Positions 1 through 11,200 of a stretch of 64,000 nt of DNA are shown piece after piece. The first letter of the stretch is position 1; each line of letters begins with the position of its first letter. A model generated the notes under the pieces. The model made no database searches and was not told the DNA's origin. It saw only the letters and a list, made by a program, of their open reading frames with translations. The position numbers were made by a program, and so were the translations under genes. The stretch is taken from NCBI GenBank assembly GCA_037178675.1, contig JAYMGJ010000277.1:99622-163621 (forward strand), read 5' to 3'. This DNA comes from Scleroderma bovista (taxonomy: Eukaryota; Basidiomycota; Agaricomycetes; Boletales; Sclerodermataceae).

Positions 1-2504
1 ATCATGCATTTCTGGTAGCAAGCCTTCAAATGCAGGCATTGCACACTAGACATTGTGTGGATCAGTTTACGTGGCAGCAGAAATAAGCGGTTGCAAAAGA
101 TACCTGGAGCATGTCTTCGAAATGTCGGGCAGCACACTGCGTAGTGTCAGCGACGTTTGACGGAAATTGACGGATGGTGGAAAGCCCAAAAGATGGAATA
201 TTAGCAAATCTAAGAGATGCGTGAAAACATTAGTAGTTACGTGGTACGGCGCTCACAAATTACACTCACCGTTCATTCAGAGTATTCACAAGACTGGGAT
301 CTATTGCATGAATGAGGCGTATCAGGTGTCTGAGGACTGTCTTGGCCACTCCAAGCTCAAACTCGTGTAGTAGATCCACCACGAGCACAGGGAATATGTT
401 GAAACCGAACTGTCCAAGGCACTCGGCAAAGGAGTTCTAGACAAAGAACCAATTGAGCAACAGGTCGGAAATTGATGGTGCAAAAAAGGCGCACCACAGT
501 TGGTATGAGTGACTCGGCCCCTAAGAGACGCTCTACTGCCACTCCTTTCAACGGCATGCCCAGCTGGTAGATAGCTTGCCTTGCCTCGTCAATCTTGTTC
601 CGTAAGTATGTCCGTGCCAAGGTCAGTCTGGCTGACAGGTCGGTCAGAATCCCAAGTTGGTGAAAGTCCGATTTCAGGATTAAACACCGTGGGCACGGGC
701 AGTTTCCTTTGTCCCGTAAAGTGCCTAAGATGACCCTGTAATATTGCGTTAGTTCACACTGGGATATCTGAGTCCGTCAAGACTCTGATACTTACTTTTC
801 CGGGTAGTCAGCAGAGTACGTGAATATCCGAGGGTAAATTCGCCTCATTACCCCATCAAAGCATTTTACCACTATCCCATTCCTATACGCATCAATGAAT
901 TCATCGTCCAACAATATTCTCCAAATGGCGTGAACAAGCTCACGTTTGCAGTGAGTGAGAAGGTCAGCATTGTTCTTCTTTGTCGAAAAGCTCGAGATGA
1001 AGCCATGTATTGACTGTGGAAGCTACATTACGAAGAGTGTCAGTTACATGACTATAGACGTGGAATATTGGCTTACCTGCGGAATAAAAGCAATCGGATG
1101 ACAAGGTCCGAGATCTGGTTTGGCTCTGAGATATTTGGATAGATTTCCAAAGAAAAGATATATCAGCCAGGCAGATGCATGGCCAAACTGTGTGAGGTGT
1201 GTTGCGTCCGACCAAAACATCATGCCCGCAATTACCCTTTCTAGTTGGCAGTTGTCTTCTCGCCTTTGTTTCATAATCTCGTCATGAGCTTGAATCCACG
1301 CATCTGATGTGTAAAGTTCATCATAAACGCGCTGTTCATTTCCAGTGAGTGGCGATCTCCACATGCGCTTGAAGGGAGTGAGATGAAATAACTTTGATGA
1401 TGCCTCTGCAAAAACCGCCCGGACCACAGAAGTCAGCGGCCGATATTTCAGTCCCTCAACATAGAAAGCCCTTCCATTCCCTTTCGGATTCTTCTCCCTG
1501 GTTGGAACACTGATTTCAACATTGGTGGTCTTCCATTGGTCAGTGTTAAATGGGTCATCTTCAGGAAGTGCCCTCTCTGCAGCATCTAAGCGTGATGCCT
1601 CTGTATGAGCATTGAACCCATCCAGTTCAAGGACGTTGAAATCCTCTGCTTGGATGACCTCGTGCACAAGGCGATTGACTTCTGCAGAAGACTTTTGAAC
1701 ACTTCCTGTTAATCTCCAGTTCATCAGCCGCCAGATTGACATGTTGGCCCAAGGCCAGGGTGGCGCATGGTTGTCTCTGAGTGGACTCGGACATTCCTGC
1801 CTCACTGCTGGGTCATGCGCGAGTTGTTCAAGTGCTGAGCGAGTGAAATTGGACAAGTCCTTGGCAGAGAGGAAAGCATCCGGGTCATGAGATGGGCGGT
1901 GGCAATACTCGCGAGCAATACCAAAGAGATTAAAATGAGTGCGGAAAGAATCGAATACATGGAGAATAACCCGTCTGATGATAGACGGCTGCTCAGCAGC
2001 CATGGGGGGAACAGGTACCGGAGGAGTGGGTAGGATGTCACGGAACCTGGCAGGCAAACGACGTGCACGAGGGGGAAGTATTTCATTTGGTGGGTCCGGT
2101 CCTATGATTGGGCTGGAGGCGGGAGATCCAAGTCCAACAGGGTTCACCAGATCCAATGGAGGATCACCCAAGGATGGACGTGCTACGCGCACACTAGTGC
2201 CTGCAGAAGTAACTTCAGTAGTCTCCATGTACTGCGCTTGTGAATTAGACAACATTACTTGACCGCAACAACGGACACTCACCTCACCACCATGACTTGG
2301 ATTGGTTGAAGCATGACAATCTGGATACAATCTCAGACGCTTCCTGGGTGGTTCTCCATTTGCCACAGGTTGGGTACTCGATCTTCCAGTATGAGAACGG
2401 AGCTGGTGTTGGTAGGATGGACAAGAAGTACGGTGCTGGGCCAGGTACCGTGGGACTGTAAAGGTACGATTACAATGAGTTGAACACTTGAAAGTTGTTG
2501 ACAT
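1..2504 (-). CDS. Plavaka-type DNA transposase, 3' end beyond window edge
   Basis: Transposase of the fungal Plavaka group (CACTA-like DNA transposons), expected to cut and join element ends. The Met at 2504 precedes a zinc-finger-like C-x3-C...H-x3-C segment (TTFKCSTHC...HRTSC); an in-frame Met at 2624 would add a hydrophobic stretch and is less likely. Next come a proline/arginine-rich linker, the RRVILHVFDSFRTHFNLFG block, PWPWANMSIWRLMNW, and the FWSDATHLTQFGHASAWL / YLFFGNLSKYLRAKP core. Further exons run left with open frames across clean introns: HCKRELVHAIWRILLDDEF (about 950), YSADYPEK (about 800), CPCPRCLI (about 690), VLVVDLLHEFELGV (about 370) and FEDMLQ (about 120). Introns visible include about 1020-1077 and 430-490. 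No disabling mutation is seen, so the copy may be autonomous. The family assignment is from recalled motifs. Confidence 0.85.
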
Positions 2505-2724
2505 CAGTAGCCATGAGCCAAGAAATACGATGATGGTGAGGCCTATGGACTTCATGGAAGGCGACAAGCTCAAGTCACAGCAGGCTGGCAGGAATCTGCT
2601 TGACAAGGGTTCTGGGAACGCCATGTTAGGAAGGTGCAGGCCACGGACCGAAGGGCGATGAGGTCACCGGTGTCATCTGTGTCACTGCCGTCACCTAGCT
2701 CCGTGACAATTGTGATGCCGTATG

Positions 2725-2740
2725 CCGTTTACTTGAGTGG
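2725..2740. repeat. Candidate right terminus of the Plavaka element
   Basis: Read on the minus strand into the element, the sequence begins CACTCAAGTAAACGGC and is followed by repeated GTGAC/CACTG motifs (2655-2710). It resembles the CACTGYGGGAAGTAAA termini at 32793 and 53735. The chitin synthase homology stops about 17 bp outside it, near 2760, so it lies where an element end is expected. The left end is outside the window, so the inverted repeat and target duplication cannot be tested here. Confidence 0.4.
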
Positions 2741-2756
2741 GCACGCCGGGGAGGGG

Positions 2757-5650
2757 TCACTCTATCGACGTGTTCGTAACACTTCTAAAACCATTCTGAT
2801 ACGCATGGGACGCGAGCTCGGACGTATTGAAGGCGTGCTGAGTGGGACAGATGACCGAGCCCAAGACGGCGATCACAAATACAGCACAAGCGCATATGAA
2901 CCAGATATGATCATGTTCAGAGCGAGCTTCTCGCGCCAGGCCTGACGCACGTCTTGTCGTTTCATAAGCCCAAACCACTTCAGGAAAGGAGACGGAATCC
3001 ACCAGGTGAGTAGCCAGCACAACAGGACCCATCGTCTTCTTGCCGACGTCTCCCTCACCGTCTCTATCGTCTCGCCTTCCAGAATTTCACCCGGCAGCGT
3101 CTCCTTGGGTACGTGTCCTTCCTTATCCGCAGTCTGAAACATATTCCTAGAGGGCGCGTATGATTCGGTACCGTAGTTAGAATTAGAATCGTCCCGATCG
3201 CTCGTTAGACGGCTGCGGTAATCGAAATTGTCGCTCCGCATGGACTTGTCTTCGTCTACATCGTCCTCGTATTCGTGGTGGAAAGACGATCCCCGACTGA
3301 CAAGTGGTGCTTGGTCACCGTATGTGTTCCCAAATCCAGCATCTTCACCTCTAGCGACTGAAGGAGATAGATATGGCGCATAAGGATCGCCGGCGTTACC
3401 CTGGCGTACGTCTAGCCCAGCTTCAACCTCGGCATCACGTAGGCGGTTGCGCTTCTGCTCGTCGACATCTGCTGCGCGTAGGCGGTCCTCCAGCGCGTGG
3501 AATGCCGCCTGGGACATGAACACCTGTGTACCGTCATAATCACCACCGTTGCAAACTCAGTGACAATATCGCTCACCTTGAACTGACCTACGACCACATC
3601 TGCCTCGCCAAGCCCCAATGCCGATCTTGCATGTGCAATCCCGTCTCTCTGCTCCCTCTCCTCTGGTATAAAAACACCCTCCGCACTCAGAGGGGTACGG
3701 TACCTCCTCCAAAATTCCCCAATCTCGACGCCCACTTCCCATATTCTTCCCCTAGCACCTGCACTCCCACCACCACATCGTGCCACAACGGCCCCCAGAC
3801 CCGCACTCCTCACCTGCACCTTGACAGCGCGCCCCTCGAGCTGGTTGGGCAGACGTGCATCATTGGGATTTATGCAGAATATTATGCAGAATATATACCA
3901 CGGCTGCGTCTCGGACAGTGTGTCGAACAACGTATCGAGTGCAGCGCGGAACTTGCCTGCGACACACGGTGCTCCCGCTCCACTCCCACCTGCACCGCTG
4001 GTACTGCCATCGCCGTGCTGAGCTGCATCTTCGTCGTCCCGATCTTCCTCGGCAATTGTGGCTGTGGCGGTGTCGCGCCCCACGGGCATCCGTCTCACGG
4101 TGCCCTTGCGCCGAGTAGAGGGTGCGCGCATAGGTTTGACAGGTTGCTGTGCCGCTACGATGGTATCCTCACTCTTGGGATGTGCTTGCATTGCGATGGC
4201 TTTGCCCAAGAAGAGACCTTTAACGAATGGGTTGATGGATCCTGCGCCTTCCATTGCGTCGGTGCCTGTTCCCAGCCCCGCACCAGCAGCAGACACAGGG
4301 GCAGAGGCGGATGCAGAGGCGGAAGTCCCCCGAAGGAGAGCCACAAAGTCCGGATTGAGGGCATCGAGGTTGCGTTCCAAGAACCCCTCCGACGAATATG
4401 TAACAGGCCCGTTGAAGTGATTAACTGTAAATGTAGCGTATCCAGATCGATCCATTGCACCGAGCTTGAATGAAGAATGGTTTCCCCATCTCTTTCTGAA
4501 TGCCTCAATCATTGTATGGTCCGTCTTTTTATGCGATCGACGGGCCTGGTCATCCATGATATGAATGAGTCCACCAGGTTTGTTCTGAAGAAGGCGAATA
4601 CATTCCGAATTGTCGAAGTAGGGGATGGGGGGGACGAGTGAGGCTATGCCTTCGCTTTTGTATTCGTCCACATGTGCCTCGAATAGGCGGTGCTGGATAA
4701 AATGATGCAAACGCTCGTTTGCAAAGTTAATGCAGAATTGGTCGAGTGAGTTGGGGCGACCGGTCATGTTCTGTGGACCAGGAAGATCGAAGAGTCCGAT
4801 AAAGGTATTGAGTCTCTGCAAAGACGCTGGTTGATATGTTCGTTAAGCCAAGTGAACAAAAGAGAATATAAGGTCTTAGCGAGGTCGTCACGATTATCAG
4901 AAGCTCCATCAGGATCGAGAAATACGGTGCAGAGCTCCTTCTTGACCAATTTAGTCTTGTAGGAGAGGGCGTTCTCGAGTGCGGAAGGCTGAACGCCAAG
5001 GAAATCCGCTACAAGAGCCAGAATATCTGTGTTATGTATGACCGCAGCGTCGACGTCGCGAGAATGGTCGATCGTGAATTCAAGGTTGCCGAGGTGGAGG
5101 ATGGCGGCGATGAGTCGACACATCTGCGCAACGTGCCACTTTGAGAGGCCGATGGTTTTCAGAGCGACTTTTCTGAATGTTTCAATGACGAACTCTGCAG
5201 CGGGTACTTGGCTAGCGAGTTTGGATCCTTTTTTGCCTGGATTGGAGACGGAGAGTTCCAGAAGCGATTTGATGGCAAGACGCCGGTTTTCGGATTTGCC
5301 ACTTGCAGTTTCTCCGCTGTCATGGTGCATTAAGCATGTTAACGTGGAGTGCATCTACGATGTACGCACCTAAACAGCATAGACTAGTCCTGCCTAGTCC
5401 GTCTCATGTGGTAGTACGCATTGTTCGCCAGCTGACGGATGTGTGGCGGCAGAGGGACCCTCCCTGGAGTGGTGTCTCTATACTCTGCTGCATACTTGTG
5501 CAAGACCGGATCTGTATTTGATGAAACATATTTGTGCGGGTTTACTACAGCGAGTGCGGATCGCAAGCTTGATGGCGGAAAAATGTCGCCTGGCCGGGCG
5601 GAGGGGTGAATGAGCACAAACAGTGTTAAGTAACGGGTGTTGCGCCTTTC
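2757..5650 (-). pseudogene. Chitin synthase with myosin motor-like domain (class V type), broken and truncated
   Basis: Motor-domain half of a fungal chitin synthase, an enzyme that makes cell-wall chitin at the plasma membrane. N-terminal part at 5384-5650 (ALAVVNPHKY, HKYAAEYRDT); P-loop region SGETASGKSENRRL after a short intron (about 5331-5378); ILHLGNLEF, KTKLVKKELCTVFLDPDG; then FIGLFDLPGPQN, PGGLIHIMDDQAR, KTDHTMIEAFRKRWGNHSSF, and after an intron near 3530-3583 FMSQAAFHALEDRLRAADV and RRRWVLLCWLLTWWIP. Lesions: a TAG where the family has Gln just before the P-loop exon (about 5393-5395); loss of roughly a hundred motor residues between AAEFVIETF and KVALKTIG (about 5180); a 12-bp direct duplication giving IFCIIFCI (about 3873-3900); a 2-bp insertion shifting frame before WFICACAVFVIAVL (about 2905). 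The glycosyltransferase half is absent: homology ends near 2760 beside the Plavaka end. Clearly a pseudogene. Confidence 0.88.
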
Positions 5651-5819
5651 CACCTGATTGCTATGCAGAGTCGTTCATCTGCGAGATTACCTACGAAGGG
5701 AAGCATGTAAGTCCCACAGCCACTTATAACGGTAAATGGTGGGGGACTCACCAAATAAAAAGAATATCCATCTAGTTGATCTCTTTCAGCTGGAACATAC
5801 CCTGCACGACGATCAACTA

Positions 5820-6060
5820 TGATTTGTTTGAATAGGTATCGTCGCAGATGACCTTGCTGGGAACGTGGTGACGAACAGACATCCCATGCAGTGGGAAAAC
5901 GCACCTTCAGCCGTCGAAGAACAGGTACCGCCAAGGTAGCCAAAGGGTGTAGTTGGGTGCAGTGGAGGGCATAGCGATAAGGTATGGAAGCTTGATGATG
6001 GAGCCAGACGAGGGTGGCGGCAGCTCCGGGCAAGCGAACAAACGGGTGACAATGCTGAGC
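5820..6060. repeat. Dispersed repeat copy, related to 18868-19130
   Basis: The stretch beginning near 5820 aligns with the one beginning near 18868. Shared blocks in the same order are CATCGTCGCAGATGACCTTG (variant TATCGTCGCAGATGACCTTG), a GTG(C/T)A(A)TGGGAAAA(C/T)GCACCTT block, GGAGGGCATA, and a GG(T)GGC(A)ACTC(T/C)GGGC block. No coding capacity is evident. The remaining part of 5650-6340 holds nothing else I can support. Confidence 0.6.
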
Positions 6061-6349
6061 ACTGAGTACTGAGCACTGCGCAGTGATGAGGGGAAGGAGA
6101 AACCATGTGGTCACGTGCATGACCTTTGTGCCATCATTCCTACCACTGCACACTGCAACAATGTGATTTCCCATCTTCCACTTTTGCTTTTGCATCTGGT
6201 TTCACTAAAAATTCCCTGTAGGCTTACATTGCAACACTCGATTTACTGCATAGCATAGATAGGCTTGTTCAACGGCGTTCAACGGCTACTCTCAAGGCAG
6301 GTAACTCCATGTCGACAGGATTCTCAAACGGTTTGGCTGGTACGTTTTT

Positions 6350-7232
6350 TTAGCGGGGTGCGGCATTGTATTGGACTAATGACATACCTTCTACCCTCTT
6401 CCTCCAGTTAACCAGCTCCTCAGCATATTCCCAAAACCCCCCATAAACCAAGTAGGGCGAATATAGGACTGAATTCAAGCAGACGATGCGACGGTCATTC
6501 AACCTTTCTCTCTGGAGGTTGTCTATCAGATCATCATATCTCTCGTATTCACTCCTCCACAACACGAGGACTTTTAGGTCAATAGACGTCAAAATTTCGC
6601 AGAGCAAATTAAAATCTGACCGAGATGTACTCCAGGGAACCGAAAGATGGGTAAGCTGGATTAGTCTCGTGAGCCCAACAGGGAAACCCATCCAAGATGA
6701 CCAGGCGTTGGTGAGGTGCAAGTGGGTGATGCGGTGGGCAACCCGTAAGTTGGGCAAGTATGAACACTGATTGTGGAAGATGCCTGACAAGTCCGTTGAC
6801 AGGGAGGTCAAAGGAAGAGCATCCAGGGGCTCGATGAAGGGATTCTTCGTGCCTAGGTGATGGAAAACGACACGCAGAGTGAGATCAGTAATTCCTTTAC
6901 AGAGGTGCAGGATTTGTGCGGCGTGGGTGTCTCGTACTGCCACCCCAATATAGAGTGTTCTAACTGCAGAAATAGCAAACTGCGGGCGGTACTCCAATGA
7001 AGTGATGAAACATTGGGCTGCAGAATCAGTGCGAAGGATGGCCGAGTGGTAAACAATCTTTTGCACCCTAACAAAAACCATTTAGCTCTGCAGCAGAAAG
7101 TCAATATAGAACTCACCAGACTAGAACCCAGCGAGCAACAAGTAAATAGTGGTGGGGCCGCGAATGCTCTGCGGCCGCGATAAGAAAGATCTCGCGCTCA
7201 AGTTCATCAGGAAGACGACTGAATACTGGCAT
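6350..7232 (-). CDS. F-box-like protein, two exons
   Basis: Probable member of the large Agaricomycete families of F-box-like proteins, whose N-terminal motif usually recruits a target to an SCF ubiquitin ligase. Exon 1 (7117-7232) starts MPVFSRLPDELEREIF, the usual LPxEL...IF pattern at the protein start; a Met at 7358 in the same frame is possible but adds an unlikely leader. A 49-bp intron (7068-7116, GTGAGT...TTAG) joins VARWVLVW to VQKIVYHSAIL. The spliced product is 277 aa. The remainder (LYIGVAV, ITDLTLRV, ITHLHLTNAW, LTHLSVPW, LKVLVLW) has a leucine-rich, strand-like periodicity resembling a degenerate LRR fold. No disabling change is seen. Target and pathway are unknown. Confidence 0.6.
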
Positions 7233-7783
7233 TGGAATGAACTTTCGGGGGTTTCGTTCGGTGAGTCCAAATATTCCTTCTTTTAATTCAGGTCCTGCAA
7301 CCAAGCTCACGAAGATACATGTACAGTGGTGCAAGGTTTTTTTCGTTGTATTCGGCACGTCAACATGATCGGAAACTCTCTACTTCGGGCTACCTGTCAG
7401 GGAGAGCGGACCGTTGATGGGACAAATCGGTATGTTTTCCTATCCAAGCTACTTTGAACTTTGTTAAGAACAAAGACCCTTTGTCGGGGACCTTGAGCAG
7501 TGCTACGGATCGAGTTCCAACCACGATGAACCTGATCTGTGGGTCGATTCTAACTGCATAAAGGTCCACCTTTGCCAGACATGAAGATTTTTCAGATTGC
7601 CGCCATCCAAATCTTTGAGCCAGAGTCAAATGTGACCTCTGGAGTGCTGATTAGAAATCACGCTTCGCACAGAAGTGAAAAGCAGTCTCATCGCGCCCAC
7701 TGTTTGCTCACTAGCTTCGTGTTTACATTCAATTATTGATCCCTAACAGGCGGTGCGCGGTGTAGTCCAGACATGAGGTCCTT

Positions 7784-7788
7784 GGGTG
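7784..7788. repeat. Target site duplication GGGTG, left
   Basis: GGGTG directly left of the copia element is repeated directly right of it at 13311-13315. Five bp is the usual target duplication for Ty1/copia insertion, and it fixes the element ends exactly. Confidence 0.9.
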
Positions 7789-8275
7789 TAAAAGATCTAT
7801 ACGAGTGCGGGAAAAGCTCAGTCGCGCGCGATACAGCGACAAACGTCTGATATTACCTATACGAGTGCGGGAAAAGCTAGGTAATACAATGAGTATATGA
7901 ACATACAATGCGGAAGGAAAGGGTTGTGCCCACCTCAGTCGCGTGCGATACAGCAACAAACGTCTGAGGTGGGGGCTCTACAGTACGAGACTATATATAC
8001 GAGCTAATAGAACAAAGAATGAAACAACAAGGTGCGGATGTTGGATCCGCGCTGTACAGTACGTGAGACCGTGTTGGACAGTACAACAGTAACCTAGACA
8101 TGTTACAAGGAAAGAGTGAGACTAGAAACACAATAAAGAAACGAACCGCGCTCCGAATCGTATTGTAGGTTGACGGAGCGTATGTTATGTAATCGTTTCG
8201 CGGACAGTATCTCGTGACTAGAGTGAACGCGTCAATTAGCAAGATACCGCTACGAATGACTTGCCAATTTCAACA
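7789..8275 (-). repeat. 3' LTR of the copia element
   Basis: 487 bp; in element sense it begins TGTTGAAATT and ends GATCTTTTA. It differs from the 5' LTR only at 7912, 7944, 7955, 8033, 8174, 8215 and 8257. Internally it holds two copies of CTATACGAGTGCGGGAAAAG and two copies of a roughly 30-bp block beginning CAGTCGCG, so part of the LTR arose by internal duplication. Confidence 0.95.
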
Positions 8276-8287
8276 CTCCCCCTCAAG
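8276..8287 (-). other. Polypurine tract
   Basis: On the minus strand CTTGAGGGGGAG directly precedes the 3' LTR, where plus-strand DNA synthesis of the retrotransposon is primed. Confidence 0.8.
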
Positions 8288-11200
8288 TCGGACGTAGGCC
8301 GAGTTCGACAGCAAAGTGCTTCACTTTGGGGGACGGAAGGGCTTTCGTCAGGGTATCGGCAACCATATCAGCGGTAGGGCAGTAAATGAGGCGGATCTTT
8401 CCATTCTCCACGACCCAGTGGATGAAATGGAAACAGATGTCGATATGTTTGGTGCGTGCGTGATACTGATGGTCTTTCGATAGCGCGATAGCTGACTGAT
8501 TATCAGAAAACAACGTGGTGGGTTCGTCGAATGGCGAAAACAGCTCTCCGATGAGCGACCGCAGCCATAAAGCCTCCTTGGCTGCGTGCGTTGCGGCCAC
8601 GTACTCGCTCTCCGTCGTTGACAACGAAACAATCTCCTGCTTTTTGGAAGACCACGATACAGCGCCGCCATCGATCAAGAAAGCATACCCAGAGATCGCT
8701 TTGCGATCCTCTGCCATGCTGCCATCTGCGTCCGCATAGCCGACCAGCGCGCTCGGCGCTCCTCCGTACGTGAGTCTCAAATCTTTCGTCCCAAGTAGGT
8801 AACAATAAATTCGTCTGACGGCCTCCCAGTGAGGCATTCCAGGGTTATTCGAGAAATGCGAGACAGTGGTCACAGCATACAAAATGTCGGGACGAGTGGC
8901 GAGGGAAGCATACATGAGCGAGCCAATGGCTTCGCGATAAGGTATGTGATGCATTGCAGCGTATTCAGCGCCAGTCGACGGTGACTGACCTGAGTGCAAT
9001 TTAGTGCTCGGTTCCATCGGGTTCGACACGGGCTTGAGCTCGTCGAAACCGAAACGGCGGGCAATTGACTCGATGTAGGGTCGTTGACACAACGCGACGG
9101 TATGTTCGTCTCTGTTTCTCGTCACCTCAATCCCCAACAGCCAGTGGAGTTCGCCGAGGTCGGTGATCTCCATGTGCTTCCTTATGTCACGCTTGAATTC
9201 ATTAATCTCCTTCAGGGATGTAGCAGCAATGGTGCAATCATCGACATGCACGACAACGATAATGAGCTCACCGGGCTTGCGGCGCCTGAAGTAAACGGCC
9301 TGGTCGACAGAACATTGGGTGAAACCCATTTCATCGACGAGGATCTCCACCAGCCGCTGATACCAGCGACGACCGCTTTGTTTTAAGCCATACAACGTCT
9401 TTCGAAGACGGCAGACTTTGTGGGGGTGGTCAGCAGACTCGAAACCGGGTGGCTGACGCATGTAAATGACTTCGTCGTCAGTGAGTGTCCCGTTCAGGTA
9501 TGCGCCCTTGATGTCGATCTGATGAAGCTCCAGGTCTGATCGTGCTGCCATAGCGAGGACTGTTCGAATAGACGCAAGCGTTGCGACTGGGGCAAAAATG
9601 TCGAAGTAATCAACACCTTCGACCTGTGAGTATCCCTGGGCGACGAGTCGGGCTTTGTGGCGGACCACATTGCCTGCAGCGTCCTTCTTCGCGCGGAAGA
9701 CCCACTTGGATCCGACTATGTTGGCGCCGCGAGGTACGTCAACAAGTTCCCAGGTGCCGGCTGCCTGCAAAGTCGCTAACTCCTCCTTTATGCCTGCCTC
9801 CCACTGCAACCAATCTGGGCGACGGCGGGCTTCAGCCAATGAGCTAGGCTCTAGGGCCTCAGACTCGGCAGTGGCTGTCTCCATCATCATGGCAAGATCG
9901 ACGGCACACAAGACATCGTCTGTGTCCTCGACAACCGTCATGAGATACGCTGCTGCGAGGTTGTCGTCGTCAAGGGGGTTGGTGAGTCCAGGGAGGATGA
10001 CGGATTCTGCGATCTCAGTCGGGAGCTGCACGCCTCGTGGTACAGTGGGTTGGCCACGTCGACCTATATTGCCCTGACCTGCAAGAATGTCAGCAACACG
10101 TTGGCTGGGCTTACGGACTCGCTTTTCGACAGGCGGGTCATCTGGAGGTGGTGCAACCTTGAGAGGAATCGGGATAACAGGGGCGGGCGGTACAGCTCTC
10201 GTTACTGGAACTGGGGGTGGAGCCGTTAGTATCGCGTTAGGTAAGTTACTCTCTTCTTGCTCCCCCTCGCGAGATAACGGCTCAGCAGAGGTCAGGTCCC
10301 AGTACACGTTCCGCTCGACAGAGACAGAACATTTTTCAGGCCAGTAGACACGACAACCGTTAGGGCTGTCGTCATCAATGCCCACCCAGCGACCTTCCAC
10401 AACGCGCCCACCCAGCTTAGTTCCCCCTTCAACACGCACCCAGACACGCGAGCCCCATACGCGTGCTCAGCTAAGGTCAGGCTTCTGCCCAGTGGCAGCC
10501 TCGAGAGGCGTCCCGCCCTCGAGTGCTTTTGTTGGCGTCCGATTCTTCAGCCAGACGGCATGGCGGACAGCCTCGCCCCATAGCGTACGAGGTAAGCCGC
10601 TCTCGTGTAGCATGGCTCTGACTTTCTCCAGCAAGGTACGGTTGAGACGCTCAGCGACGCCGTTGTGCTGCGGAGTGTCATGAACGGTAAGCTTTTGCTT
10701 CGTTCCAGCTGCCTTGAGATACATAATAAACTCCTTTCCAAGGTACTCTCCGCCACGATCGGAGTGCAGTGCCTTGACAGCGACACTGCTGGGTACGGCA
10801 CCAAGCCTCGAACTGCTGGTAGGCGGTAAAGGCTTCGCTCTTCTGGCGGAGGAGATGCAGGTACGTGAGGCGGGTCTTGTCATCTGTGAACGTGATATAG
10901 TAACGTCGTCCTCCAAGGGTTTGGACGGGAGCTGGTCCCCATACATCTGTATGCACCTCAGCAGCAAATTCTTTGGCACGCTCGCCAGCACGCTCCTTGG
11001 CGACGGGCTTCCTGGTGGCCTTCGCATAGACACAGGCCTCACAGAAGGTAGGTTCGTCTTTCGACAAATCAAACTTCAAGCCTGATACAAGTCCATTTTC
11101 TGCCAAGCGGCGAGCAACGGTCAGCGAGATATGTCCCATTCTGCGATGAAGCTCCATGACAGTAACAGTCTCGACCGCATTCGCACTGTCATCCCCACCG

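Noticed and set aside
3526..4473. 315-codon plus-strand frame
   Set aside because: Antisense to the chitin synthase pseudogene, whose family motifs lie on the minus strand.
5626..6195. 189-codon minus-strand frame upstream of the chitin synthase
   Set aside because: It overlaps a dispersed repeat that recurs at 18.9 kb in non-coding context.
7390..7629. 79-codon minus-strand frame between the F-box gene and the copia element
   Set aside because: No motif, no splice partner, composition not distinguishable from chance.
9655..10077. Plus-strand frames across the copia element
   Set aside because: Shadows of the minus-strand polyprotein.
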